NCBI RefSeq assembly: GCF_041197575.1 | Contig: NZ_JBDKXB010000012.1 | Coordinates: forward strand, 36,965 to 100,964 | Direction of reading: 5' to 3' | From: Thioalkalicoccus limnaeus | GTDB taxonomy: Bacteria > Pseudomonadota > Gammaproteobacteria > Chromatiales > Chromatiaceae | DNA length: 64,000 nucleotides | The notes under the pieces: generated by a model | Databases searched by the model: none | Told to the model about the DNA's origin: nothing | What the model saw: only the letters and a program-made list of their open reading frames with translations | Shown here: in pieces, positions 25,413 through 34,614 of the stretch | How the letters are laid out: each line of letters begins with the position of its first letter | Position numbering within the stretch: position 1 is the first letter of the stretch | Made by a program: the position numbers and the translations under genes

Positions 25413-26283
25413 ACGCTACACCCTCAACGCCCAGTTGGCCCAGATGCTGAAGGGCGGCGTCATCATGGACGTCACCACGCCCGAGCAAGCCCGTATCGCC
25501 GAGGAGGCCGGGGCCGTCGCCGTGATGGCTTTGGAACGGGTGCCGGCCGATATCCGGCGCGAGGGCGGGGTGGCCCGGATGTCGGACCCTGCGATGATCA
25601 AGGAGATCAAGGAGGCGGTCTCGATCCCGGTCATGGCCAAGGCCCGGATCGGTCACTTCGTCGAGGCCCAGCTGCTCGAGGCGCTGAAGATCGATTACAT
25701 CGACGAAAGCGAGGTCCTGACGCCGGCCGACGAGGAGTGTCATATCGACAAGAGCCGTTTCTCGATCCCGTTCGTCTGCGGCGCGCGCAATCTCGGCGAG
25801 GCTTGCCGGCGCATCGCCGAAGGGGCGGCGATGATCCGCACCAAGGGCGAGGCCGGTACCGGCAATGTCGTCGAGGCGGTGCGGCACATGCGGACCATGA
25901 ACCGCGAGATCCGCCAGGTGCGCGACATGGCCCTCGAGGAGCTGACCGGGTTCTGTCGTGATCAGGGCATCCCCTACGAGGTCGCGCTCGCCGTGCGCGA
26001 GGCTGGGCGCCTGCCGGTCGTGAACTTCGCCGCTGGCGGCCTCGCGACCCCGGCCGATGCGGCGCTGATGATGCAGCTCGGCTGCGATGGCGTCTTCGTC
26101 GGATCCGGTATCTTCAAGTCCGGCGACCCGGCGCGGCGCGCGCGCGCCATCGTGCAGGCGACGACCTATTTCAACGATCCGCAGAGGCTTCTCGAGGTCT
26201 CGATGAACATCGGCGAACCCATGGTCGGGATCGAGATCCCAACGATCCCCGAGGCCGAGCGCTTGGCCCAGCGCGGCTGGTAG
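25402..26283 (+). CDS. pdxS: Pyridoxal 5'-phosphate synthase subunit PdxS
   Basis: A 293-residue TIM-barrel synthase that builds PLP from ribulose/ribose 5-phosphate, glyceraldehyde 3-phosphate and ammonia. Highly conserved blocks are LKGGVIMDV, MALERVPADIR, the catalytic-Lys motif VMAKARIGHF, FVCGARNLGEA, IRTKGEAGTGN and VNFAAGGLATPADAALMMQLG. The TTG start is fixed by GGAGAG 7 bases upstream and by the family N terminus. It lies inside the end of the HAD gene and is followed by pdxT. Most gammaproteobacteria instead use the PdxA/PdxJ route. Confidence 0.97.
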   Translation: MTSERYTLNAQLAQMLKGGVIMDVTTPEQARIAEEAGAVAVMALERVPADIRREGGVARMSDPAMIKEIKEAVSIPVMAKARIGHFVEAQLLEALKIDYIDESEVLTPADEECHIDKSRFSIPFVCGARNLGEACRRIAEGAAMIRTKGEAGTGNVVEAVRHMRTMNREIRQVRDMALEELTGFCRDQGIPYEVALAVREAGRLPVVNFAAGGLATPADAALMMQLGCDGVFVGSGIFKSGDPARRARAIVQATTYFNDPQRLLEVSMNIGEPMVGIEIPTIPEAERLAQRGW

Positions 26284-26296
26284 TCTCCGCCTGGCC

Positions 26297-26935
26297 GTGA
26301 GCGTGATCGGGCTTCTCGATTTGCAAGGCGGGGTCGTCGAGCACCTCGACCATCTGGACCGGCTCGGGATCGCCGCCCGTCGCGTGAAGAAGGCGGCGGA
26401 TCTCGATGGCCTGTCCGGTCTGATCATCCCCGGCGGCGAGAGCACCTGCCTCGGCCGCTTGCTGCGGATCACCGGCCTCGACCGGACCATCGTCGCGCGC
26501 CATCACGCCGGCTTGAAGCTCTGGGGTACCTGCGCCGGGGCCATCCTGCTCGCGCAACGGGTGGTCGGCGGGGAACCCTGCCTGGCCTTGCTCGATGTCG
26601 CGATCCAGCGCAACGCGTTCGGCAGCCAGATGGATAGCTTCAATACCCTGGCCATGGTGCCGGCCGTCGCCTCGACCCCCATTCCACTGACCTACATCCG
26701 CGCACCGAAGATCAGCGATCTGGGCGCCGGTGTGCGCTCCCTGCTCGCGGTCGACGACTATCATGCCGCAGTCGAAGACGACGTCATCCTGGCGACCGTC
26801 TTTCACCCCGAATTGACGCCGAGTCTCGCCTTTCACCGCTACTTCGCCCACAAGTGCGGCATCCTGACGGCCGATGGCGACGAGGCGGGCTGGCACCCCG
26901 AGGACTGGACTCGCTACGCACCGCTGCCGCATTGA
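26297..26935 (+). CDS. pdxT: Pyridoxal 5'-phosphate synthase glutaminase subunit PdxT
   Basis: A 212-residue class I glutaminase that feeds ammonia to PdxS. The oxyanion/nucleophile motif is GTCAGAILL with Cys79; the catalytic His170 and Glu172 are in FHPEL. The PGGEST motif (45-50) and N-terminal GLLDLQGGVVEH are typical. It starts with GTG, 13 bases after the pdxS stop. The C terminus carries a slightly longer tail (DEAGWHPEDWTRY) than many homologues. Confidence 0.96.
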   Translation: MSVIGLLDLQGGVVEHLDHLDRLGIAARRVKKAADLDGLSGLIIPGGESTCLGRLLRITGLDRTIVARHHAGLKLWGTCAGAILLAQRVVGGEPCLALLDVAIQRNAFGSQMDSFNTLAMVPAVASTPIPLTYIRAPKISDLGAGVRSLLAVDDYHAAVEDDVILATVFHPELTPSLAFHRYFAHKCGILTADGDEAGWHPEDWTRYAPLPH

Positions 26936-27043
26936 ACGAATCCGCCGGCGGCCATGATGGCCGACGGCCTGTTCCGTCGCGCGACCGGCCGGTGGGGCCC
27001 GGCGGGCGCCAGGGCCGGTCCGTGGTCGGACCCGGCGCGTCGG

Positions 27044-29275
27044 TCAGTAGGTCCGGCGTACATCGAGGATGTCCGGGATCTGCCGAAGTTTCAAGAGCAG
27101 CCCATCGAGCTGTTCGTTGTCGTGAACCTCGACCGTGAAACGCATGCTGGCCGTGTCGCGGCGGCGATCGGTGCTGGTCGTGACGCTCAAGACATCGGTA
27201 TCGGTGTCCGAGAGGACCGAGGACACATCGCGCAAGAGCCCCTTGCGATCGGCGGCCAGGACCTGGATATCGACCGGATAGCTGGCGCCGGCCGGTTGGT
27301 CGGCCCAGCGGACGCGGATCAGGCGCTCGGCCTCGGCGGCGGGCAGGTTGCGGACGTTCGGGCAATCGCGTCGGTGGATCGTCACGCCACGGCCGCGGGT
27401 CACGTAGCCGACGATCGGGTCGTGCGGCACCGGCTTGCAGCAATGCGCCATCTGCGTCAACAGATCATCGACGTCTTCGACGATGACCTCGGCCCGGCTT
27501 TCGGCCGATCGGGGGCGCGCCTTTGGCGCGACGGCCGGCCGGTTATCGGTGTCGCGCCGCTCCTCGGTCCGCGGCTCGCCGACCTGACGGGCGACCGGAC
27601 CGACTGCCAGGTCGCCTCGACCGATCGCGGCCAGCAGGTCATTGCCCGTCTGCAGGTTGAATCGCGTAGCGAGTTGATCGAGGTGCGCCTTTTCGGTGAT
27701 GCCGAGCCGGCTCAGCTCCTTGTCGAGGGCGGCGCGTCCCTGGCCTAGGTGTTGGTCGAAATCCAGTTGCTTGAACCATTGCCGCACCCGGTTGCGGGCC
27801 TTGGCGGTCTTCAGGTAGCCATGGTGCGGGCTCAACCAATCGCGGCTTGGCGCGGCCTGCTTGTGGGTCAGGATCTCGACCGTGTCGCCGCTTTGCAACG
27901 CCTGCGTCAAGGGGACGATGCGTCCGTTGACACGTGCGCCGCGGCAACGATGGCCGATCTCGGAGTGGATCGCATACGCGAAATCCAGTGGGGTTGCGCC
28001 CTTCGGTAGCTCGATGACCTTGGCCTGGGGCGTGAGCACATAGACGTGGACCGGTTCGAATTCGGCCTTGAAACGCTCGACGAAGTCGCCACCGTCCTCG
28101 CCTTCGTGCATCAGCTCCAGCCATTGGCGCATCCAAACGACGCGGCGCTGGACGACGGCATCCGGCCCGCGATTCTCCTTGTAGGCCCAATGCGCGGCGA
28201 CACCGAGCTCGGCATGCCGGTGCATGTCGAACGAGCGGATCTGAACCTCGAGCGGCTTGTCCTCGGGACCGATCACGGCCGTGTGCAGCGATTGGTACAG
28301 ATTGCCCTTCGGGGTTGCGATGTAGTCGTCGAACTCCTTCGGGATGTGTCGCCAGAGACCGTGGACGATGCCGAGCGCCGCATAGCAGGCGGCGACATCC
28401 TCGACCAGCACCCGCACCGCGCGCAGATCGAAGATCTGCTCGATGCCGAGGTTCTTGCGCTTCATCTTGCGCCAGATGCTGTAGATGTGCTTGGGGCGCC
28501 CGGTGATCTCGGCGCGCAGGCCCGCCTCCTCGAACTTGGCGCGCAAGGTTTCGATGACGCTGGCGATATAGGCCTCGCGTTCGGCACGGCGGCCACCGAG
28601 CAGCTTCGCGATCCGTTGGTATTCGACCGGCTCCAGGTAGCGGAACGACAGATCCTCGAGCTCCCACTTGATCTGCCAGATACCGAGCCGATTCGCGAGC
28701 GGGGCATAGATGCGTTGGGTATCCAGTGCGATCTTGCGCCGCCGTTGCTCGTCCAGCGCCTTGACGCTGCGCATCAGGTGGACGCGCTCGGCCAGCACGA
28801 TCAAGACGACTCGGACATCCTTTGCGATACCGAGTAACAGGCGCCGCAGGTTCTCTTCGTGCTGCGCCTGATCCTTCGCCGCGATCATCACGTCGGCGTT
28901 GGCGATCTGATCGATCCGGGCCAGGTCGCCGACCATGCGGCCGATCGTCGGCCCGAAGCGCTCGCTGATCTGGGCTTCGGTCAGCTCGGGTGGGGTCAGG
29001 CAGCCGTTCAGGAGCGCGCCGATGAGGGTTTCGTGATCGAGGCGCAGCTCGACCAGGATGTCGGCGGTCGCGAGCAGGTGGTGGATCAGACCCTCGCCGG
29101 TGTCCAGGATCTGGTCGCCGCGGTGGCGAACGAGCAGCGCACAGGCACCGGCGATCGTCTTCAGGTCCTCCGCTGAATAATGAGGACCGAGCTGGTCGAG
29201 CCAGTGCCGGATCGCCAACTCCTCATCGGGGTTGTGCCGCGGGCGTTGGTTGCTATGCGTCACCATCGGTTCCAA
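27044..29275 (-). CDS. relA: (p)ppGpp synthetase RelA
   Basis: A 743-residue RelA/SpoT homologue. The N-terminal HD hydrolase domain is degenerate: the expected HD motif is replaced by LLNGCLT, so hydrolysis is unlikely. The synthetase domain has IFDLRAVRVLV, the KEFDDYIATPKGN segment with the ExDD motif (about residues 313-316) typical of monofunctional RelA, and VQIRSFDMHRHAELGVAAHW. TGS (VIELPKGATPLDFAYAIHSEIG) and C-terminal zinc-finger and ACT-like regions follow (THCCKPVPHD-like block, YPVDIQVLAADRKGLL). It makes (p)ppGpp on stalled ribosomes. It is convergent with pdxT. Confidence 0.94.
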   Translation of the reverse strand: MEPMVTHSNQRPRHNPDEELAIRHWLDQLGPHYSAEDLKTIAGACALLVRHRGDQILDTGEGLIHHLLATADILVELRLDHETLIGALLNGCLTPPELTEAQISERFGPTIGRMVGDLARIDQIANADVMIAAKDQAQHEENLRRLLLGIAKDVRVVLIVLAERVHLMRSVKALDEQRRRKIALDTQRIYAPLANRLGIWQIKWELEDLSFRYLEPVEYQRIAKLLGGRRAEREAYIASVIETLRAKFEEAGLRAEITGRPKHIYSIWRKMKRKNLGIEQIFDLRAVRVLVEDVAACYAALGIVHGLWRHIPKEFDDYIATPKGNLYQSLHTAVIGPEDKPLEVQIRSFDMHRHAELGVAAHWAYKENRGPDAVVQRRVVWMRQWLELMHEGEDGGDFVERFKAEFEPVHVYVLTPQAKVIELPKGATPLDFAYAIHSEIGHRCRGARVNGRIVPLTQALQSGDTVEILTHKQAAPSRDWLSPHHGYLKTAKARNRVRQWFKQLDFDQHLGQGRAALDKELSRLGITEKAHLDQLATRFNLQTGNDLLAAIGRGDLAVGPVARQVGEPRTEERRDTDNRPAVAPKARPRSAESRAEVIVEDVDDLLTQMAHCCKPVPHDPIVGYVTRGRGVTIHRRDCPNVRNLPAAEAERLIRVRWADQPAGASYPVDIQVLAADRKGLLRDVSSVLSDTDTDVLSVTTSTDRRRDTASMRFTVEVHDNEQLDGLLLKLRQIPDILDVRRTY

Positions 29276-29359
29276 TCCGCTTGGAGAAAACCCATCGCTC
29301 GGCGACGATCGACCGAGGCGGCCTCGGGTTCGGGCTGATCGCGTTACGATCCGGTGCCT

Positions 29360-30601
29360 TCAATCCAACACATGGCTGACCAGCCCGTCGGCGAGCTTGG
29401 GCTCGAACCAGGTCGACTTCGGCGGCATCAGGGCACCGGCCTCGGCCACCGCGATCAGGTCCTCGATCGCGGTGGGGTAGAGCGTCAAGGCGAGACGCAT
29501 CTCGCCGCTGTCGACCCGCTCGGTCAGGCCGTCGAGGCCCCGCACGCCGCCAACGAAGTCGATGCGCTCGTCCCGACGCGGGTCCGTGATGCCGAGAATC
29601 GGGCCGATCAGCCGCTCCTGCAACAGGCTGACATCGAGTCGGCCGACCGGATCCTCGCGAGGGATGGCCGCCGGGTCGATGGTCAGCCGATACCAGCGGC
29701 CATCCAGGTAAAGGCCGAATTCCCCGTGGCCCGCGGGGACGACGGGGTCCGCGCTTCGTGCGACCCTGAACGCCGCCGCGAGGCGATCGAGGAATGCGTT
29801 GGGCTCGAGGCCGTTCAAATCGCGGATGACCCGGTTGTAGGCGAGGATCTGGACCTCGGCGGCCGGGAAGGTCACCGCGAGGAAATAGTCGGCCGATGCC
29901 CCCGTGCTGGCCGAAACGGCGTGACCGCGGCGGGCCGCCGAGACCCGCGCGGCGGCCGCGCACCGATGGTGGCCGTCCGCGATGTACAGGGCCGGCAGCG
30001 CCTCGAAGGCCGCGGTCAGCCGCGCGATCGCGTCGGGGTCGGTCACGGACCAGAGTTCATGATCGACGCCGTCGCCGGCCTTGGTCACGACCTCGGGTGC
30101 GCCGCGGCTCGCTTCCTCGATCGCTCGATCGATCGCCGGCACATCGGGATGGACCAGGAACACCGGCCCCGTCTGCGCGTTCAGGGCCTCGATCTGACGG
30201 ACCCGGTCGTCTTCCTTGACGGGTCTCGTCAGTTCATGGCGTTGAATGCGATGGGTTCGATAGGCCTCGACCGAGGCCGTCACGACGAGTCCGGTCTGCC
30301 GGTGACCACCGAGCGTCAACCGGTAGACGTAATAGCGGGGACTCGGGTCGCGGACCAGGACCCCGGCCTCGAGCATCGCGGCCAGATTCGCACGGGCCTG
30401 GTCGTAGACGGCAGCGTCGTAGGGGTCGGTATCCGCGGGCAGGTCGACCTCGGCACGCGAGATGTGCAGAAAACTCCATGGACGGCCTTCGACCATCGCA
30501 CGGGCCTCGGCGGCGCTCATCACATCGTAGGGTGGGGCGACCACCTCGGTGGCCCGCCCCGGTGCCGGGCGCAGGCCGGCAAAGGGCTTGATCAGAGACA
30601 T
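29360..30601 (-). CDS. DUF1015-family protein
   Basis: A 413-residue soluble protein of the DUF1015 (COG4198) family. The N terminus IKPFAGLRPAPGRATEVVAPPYDVMS is diagnostic, as are SFLHISRAEVDLP, YYVYRLTLGGHRQTGLV, RHELTRPVKEDDRV and ALYIADGHHRCAAAARV. The conserved HE, K and DGHHR residues suggest an enzymatic site, and the family has been proposed to be kinase-like, but its function in bacteria is not established. It is transcribed towards relA with an 84-base gap. Confidence 0.88.
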   Translation of the reverse strand: MSLIKPFAGLRPAPGRATEVVAPPYDVMSAAEARAMVEGRPWSFLHISRAEVDLPADTDPYDAAVYDQARANLAAMLEAGVLVRDPSPRYYVYRLTLGGHRQTGLVVTASVEAYRTHRIQRHELTRPVKEDDRVRQIEALNAQTGPVFLVHPDVPAIDRAIEEASRGAPEVVTKAGDGVDHELWSVTDPDAIARLTAAFEALPALYIADGHHRCAAAARVSAARRGHAVSASTGASADYFLAVTFPAAEVQILAYNRVIRDLNGLEPNAFLDRLAAAFRVARSADPVVPAGHGEFGLYLDGRWYRLTIDPAAIPREDPVGRLDVSLLQERLIGPILGITDPRRDERIDFVGGVRGLDGLTERVDSGEMRLALTLYPTAIEDLIAVAEAGALMPPKSTWFEPKLADGLVSHVLD

Positions 30602-30790
30602 GGTCCTTGTTTTCCGTGGGTTCGGTGTCGGGGCATCTTGGCAGGTCGGCCGACCTGGATTCCGCGGCCCTTGGCTGCCGCCGTGGGTCGGTCGGTGCCC
30701 ACCCCGCTCGACCGTGCGTTGTCGTCCAATGGTATCAGGAAGCCCGCGGACGGTCGAAGCCGCACAGCCATCGATCCCCCGGGTTGCGCC

Positions 30791-33280
30791 TCAGTCGGCG
30801 CGCCGCAGCGTGTGCAAGGGTGGACGGATCAGCAGCGGATAGGTGGCCAACACGCCGGCCAGCCCGATCAGCAGACCACTGCCGAGCACGCCACCGGTCC
30901 ACAGCCAGGGGTTGAACGCGAACTCGAGGCCGAACACGCGGGTCGCCAACAGATAGCCGGTCAGTTCCGCGGCGATCGAGGCCAGCAAGCCGGCCACGAG
31001 ACCGGCGAGCGTGAATTCGACGGCCAGGCTGCCCAGCAGTTGGCGCCGGCCGCTGCCCAGTGTGCGCAGGATGCCATGTTCGATGCGCCGATCCGCGAGG
31101 CTCGCCTGGATCCCCGCGTACATTACCAGGAGGCCGGCGGCGAGCGTGAAGAGAAACACGTACTCGACCGCTAAAACGCCTCGATCGATGATCTGACGGA
31201 CCTGATTCAGCAGCGCATCGACGTCGATCAGGGTCACGCTCGGGAACTGCCTCACCAGTTCCGGCACCAACCCCTCGCGCTCGCTGGACAGGTGGAAACT
31301 GGTGACATAGGTGCCGGGCTCGTCGCCGAGCAAGGACGGTGGCGCGATCACGAAGAAATTGACGTTGAAGCTATCCCATTGCACCTCCCGCAGGCTCGTT
31401 ACCGGCGCGCGGAGCTCGCGGCCCGCGACGGCAAAGGTCAGTTCGTCGCCGAGCCGAATCCCGAGGGTCTCGGCGAGACCCTGCTCGAGCGAAAACTGCG
31501 GCGGTGCCTCCGGCCCCGTCCACCACTGGCCGGCCAGGATCCGGTTGTCGGCTTGCAACCGTTCGGCATGGCTCAGGTTGAACTCGCGTGTCGCCAGTCG
31601 CTCGGCCCGCGGGTCGGCGAACTCCTCGGGCACCACCGGCTGGCCATCGATCGCGACGAGGCGTCCGCGGATCATCGGGAAGAGCCCCGAGTCGCGGATG
31701 CCGCGCTCGGCGAAGAAGGTCTCGATGGCCGCTACCTGGTCGGGTTGGATATTGACCAGGAACCGGTTCGGGGCATCATCTGGCAGGCCTTGTTGCCAGG
31801 TGTTCAGCAGATCGACGCGTACGACCGCAAGCAACAGCAGGGCCAGGATGCCGAGGCCGAAACCGGTGATTTGAAACAAGGCGCCGACCGGGCGGCGGGA
31901 TAACCCGGCGAGCCCCAAGCGCCATATCCCGGTCGCGCGATACGACAGGGCGCGCGCGACGCGGACCAACGCCCAGACGGCCAGGGCCAGACTCGTGAGG
32001 GTAAGGATGACCCCGCCGAGTACCTGCCAGGCGAGACGAGGGTCGCCGGCCTGCCAGAAGATCAGCGACACCATCGCTGCCGCCGCGGCGGCTACCGCGA
32101 TGCCCGCGGATAATCGCGGTGGACCCAGGTCGCGACGCAGGACGCGCAATGGCGGCACGCGGGCGAGCTGGAGCAACGGCGGCAGCCCGAAACCGAGCAA
32201 GGCGATGAGGCCGGTGCCGATCCCGAGGACCAGCGGGCGGAGCGATGGCGGCGGCAATTCGGTCGCGAAGAGCTCCGCGAGTACCTGCGCCAATCCAAAC
32301 TGGGCGAGGTAGCCGAGCAGGCTGCCGACGAGGCTCGCGGCCAAGCCGAACAGGACCAGCCGCAGCACGAACAGCCGCGTCAGCAGGTGGCGTGGGGCGC
32401 CGAGGCAGCGCATGACGGCAACGGCATCGGTTTGGCGCTCGACCATCCGGCGGCTGGCCAGTGCGATCGCGGCACCGGCCACGAGCAGCGTCGCGAGCGT
32501 CGCTAGGTGCAGGAAGCTCGAGGCGCGCTCGACCGCGCCCTCGAGCTCGGGCCGGGCGTCGCGTGCGTCGACGAAGCGGGCACCGTTCGGCCCGTGAGCC
32601 ACTGCCCAGGCGCGGAAGCGGTCGACCCGATCGGGTTCGCCGGCGATCAGCAGGCGATGTTCGACGCGACTCAACGGCGTCACGAGGCCGGTCGCGGGGA
32701 TGTCGGCGAGGGAAATCAGGACGCGCGGGGCCAGCTGGAAGATGCCCCCGCCGCGGTCGGGCTCATGGGCGAGGACCTTGCCGATGCGGACCTCGAGCTC
32801 ACCCAACTGGACGAGGTCGCCGGGTGACGCGCGCAGCAGATACAGCAGCCGCGGTTCGACCCAGGCCTCGCCGGGCGGTGGTCCGGCCGACGCGATCTGC
32901 TCCGGCGCCGCGAGTGACGCGCGGACACGTAGTTGGCCGCGTAACGGATAGGCCGATTCGACGGCCTTCAGTTGGATCAGCTGCGGACCTTCGTCGCCGA
33001 TGATGACCGTCGAGAACTCCAGGGTCTTCGCTGCGGTCAGCCCGAGCTCGTGCGCCTTGTCGAACAGCCCTTGCTCGATTGGGCTGCGGGTCTCGATGAC
33101 CAGATCGGCGGCGATCAGCTCGCCGCCTTGACCGGCCATAGCCCCTGCGACCCGGTCCGTGAAGAACCCGACGGCCGTGATGGCCCCGACCGTCAGTACA
33201 ACCGCCGCGGCGAGCAGATGGAGTTCGCCGCTGCGCCAATCCTGCCGCAACAACCGCAACGCGATGCGCCAGAGCTTCAT
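30791..33280 (-). CDS. ybbP: ABC exporter permease with FtsX domains (YbbP-like)
   Basis: An 829-residue permease with an N-terminal membrane helix, a large periplasmic domain, then FtsX-type membrane blocks: about residues 250-350 with AIALASRRMVERQTDAVAVM, central helices near 370-470, and a C-terminal set with LFTLAAGLLVMYAGIQASLADRR. This duplicated MacB/FtsX layout is that of YbbP. Its start overlaps the ATPase gene by 4 bases. In E. coli the ybbA-ybbP pair also lies beside tesA; its substrate is not known, with lipid or lysophospholipid handling suspected from the tesA link. Confidence 0.88.
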   Translation of the reverse strand: MKLWRIALRLLRQDWRSGELHLLAAAVVLTVGAITAVGFFTDRVAGAMAGQGGELIAADLVIETRSPIEQGLFDKAHELGLTAAKTLEFSTVIIGDEGPQLIQLKAVESAYPLRGQLRVRASLAAPEQIASAGPPPGEAWVEPRLLYLLRASPGDLVQLGELEVRIGKVLAHEPDRGGGIFQLAPRVLISLADIPATGLVTPLSRVEHRLLIAGEPDRVDRFRAWAVAHGPNGARFVDARDARPELEGAVERASSFLHLATLATLLVAGAAIALASRRMVERQTDAVAVMRCLGAPRHLLTRLFVLRLVLFGLAASLVGSLLGYLAQFGLAQVLAELFATELPPPSLRPLVLGIGTGLIALLGFGLPPLLQLARVPPLRVLRRDLGPPRLSAGIAVAAAAAAMVSLIFWQAGDPRLAWQVLGGVILTLTSLALAVWALVRVARALSYRATGIWRLGLAGLSRRPVGALFQITGFGLGILALLLLAVVRVDLLNTWQQGLPDDAPNRFLVNIQPDQVAAIETFFAERGIRDSGLFPMIRGRLVAIDGQPVVPEEFADPRAERLATREFNLSHAERLQADNRILAGQWWTGPEAPPQFSLEQGLAETLGIRLGDELTFAVAGRELRAPVTSLREVQWDSFNVNFFVIAPPSLLGDEPGTYVTSFHLSSEREGLVPELVRQFPSVTLIDVDALLNQVRQIIDRGVLAVEYVFLFTLAAGLLVMYAGIQASLADRRIEHGILRTLGSGRRQLLGSLAVEFTLAGLVAGLLASIAAELTGYLLATRVFGLEFAFNPWLWTGGVLGSGLLIGLAGVLATYPLLIRPPLHTLRRAD

Positions 33281-33966
33281 GATCCTGCCTCCAGGCGGCC
33301 GGCGTGCATGATCAAACGCCTATCACAGCGCTCGGCCAGGAGGCTATCATGGGTGACCAGCACCAGTGCCGCGCCGGCATCGTGACGAAGGGCCAGCAGC
33401 AGATCGATGATGTGCTCCCCGGTCCCGAGGTCGAGATTGCCGGTGGGTTCGTCGGCGAACAGGATCGCCGGCCGCGGTGCGAAGGCCCGTGCGATGGCGA
33501 CCCGCTGCTGTTCGCCGCCGGACAATTGACGCGGGAAATGTTGGGCGCGTTCGGAGAGTCCAACGCGGTCGAGCGCCTCGGCGGCGACCCGGTCCGCATC
33601 TTGCGTGCCACCGAGTTCGAGTGGCAGGAGCACATTTTCGAGCGCCGTGAGCGTCGGCAAGAGTTGAAAATTCTGGAAGACGAAGCCGACACGTCCGCTG
33701 CGCAGCGCGGCGCGCTCGTCTTCATCGAGGTCATCGATTCGCTGGCCACACAGCCAGACCTGGCCGGCGCTGGCCGTGTCGAGGCCGGCGAGCAGCCCGA
33801 GCAGGGTCGATTTGCCCGAACCCGACGCGCCGAGGATCGCGATCGCCTCACCGGCTTGTACGGCCAGATCGCAGCCGTCAAGTATGGTCAAGCGTCCGCC
33901 CGGACCGTTAACATCCTTGCCCAATCCAATGGCCCGCGATACGACCGGGCCGAGTGCTTCTGACAT
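33277..33966 (-). CDS. ybbA: ABC transporter ATP-binding protein (YbbA-like)
   Basis: About 229 residues. It has Walker A GASGSGKST, the Q-loop FVFQNFQLLPTLTALEN, signature LSGGEQQRVAIARA, Walker B ILFADEPTGNLD and H-loop LVLVTHD, all typical of the LolD/MacB-type ATPases that pair with FtsX-like permeases. The ATG used overlaps the divergent tesA ATG within one CATG; an ATG 21 bases further upstream would run into tesA. It is coupled to ybbP by a 4-base overlap. Confidence 0.92.
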   Translation of the reverse strand: MSEALGPVVSRAIGLGKDVNGPGGRLTILDGCDLAVQAGEAIAILGASGSGKSTLLGLLAGLDTASAGQVWLCGQRIDDLDEDERAALRSGRVGFVFQNFQLLPTLTALENVLLPLELGGTQDADRVAAEALDRVGLSERAQHFPRQLSGGEQQRVAIARAFAPRPAILFADEPTGNLDLGTGEHIIDLLLALRHDAGAALVLVTHDSLLAERCDRRLIMHAGRLEAGS

Positions 33967-34585
33967 GCTCCGTTTACTCCTGGTCACTGTTTTGCTTGCG
34001 ACGCCCGCGATCTCCCATGCCGACGAGGCGCCGGTTCTGCTCGTACTTGGCGACAGCCTGAGTGCCGGCTACGGGCTGACGCTGGAACGGGGTTGGGTGG
34101 CGCGTCTGGCCGAGCGGCTCGCGGACACGGATGCTCGATACCGCGTCGTCAATGCCAGCGTGTCGGGCGAGACGACCGCCGGCGGTGTCACCCGGTTACC
34201 ATCGTTGCTCGAGCGGGAAGGTCCCGCCCTGGTCATCATCCAGCTCGGCGCGAACGACGGTCTGCGGGGCTTCCAGTTCGACGTGATCCGGGCGAATCTG
34301 AGCGAACTGGTTCGGCGCTCACGGGAGGCGGGTGCCAAGGTCCTGCTCGTCGGCGTCCGGCTTCCGCCCAACTACGGTGCGGCCTATACGCAGGGCTTTC
34401 AAGACGTGTTCGTCGAGGTCGCCGAGCGTGAGCAAGTTCCGCTGGTGCCTTTCCTGTTGGCCGGGGTCGCCGAACGCTGGGAGCTGATGCAGCCGGACGG
34501 TTTGCACCCGACCGCCGAGGCCCAATCGCAAATCCTCGACAATGTTTGGTCGGGACTCGCCCCGCTGATCAACGCGGCCGATTGA
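33965..34585 (+). CDS. tesA: Periplasmic thioesterase/lysophospholipase/arylesterase
   Basis: A 206-residue SGNH/GDSL hydrolase. The signal peptide covers residues 1-19 (LLLVTVLLATPAISHA). The four SGNH blocks are GDSLSAGYG (Ser31), a Gly in the SVSGETTAGG block, GANDGLRG, and the Asp/His pair in DGLHPTAEAQ. TesA hydrolyses acyl-CoAs, lysophospholipids and aryl esters in the periplasm. The start lies back to back with ybbA, as in E. coli, with no intergenic space, so its promoter must lie inside ybbA. Confidence 0.93.
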   Translation: MLRLLLVTVLLATPAISHADEAPVLLVLGDSLSAGYGLTLERGWVARLAERLADTDARYRVVNASVSGETTAGGVTRLPSLLEREGPALVIIQLGANDGLRGFQFDVIRANLSELVRRSREAGAKVLLVGVRLPPNYGAAYTQGFQDVFVEVAEREQVPLVPFLLAGVAERWELMQPDGLHPTAEAQSQILDNVWSGLAPLINAAD

Positions 34586-34614
34586 CCCGGCTGCTTCAGA
34601 CCTCGGAGTCGCTT

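Noticed and set aside
27044..29275. Calling the RelA/SpoT homologue SpoT
   Set aside because: The HD hydrolase motif is lost and the synthetase carries ExDD, both marks of monofunctional RelA.
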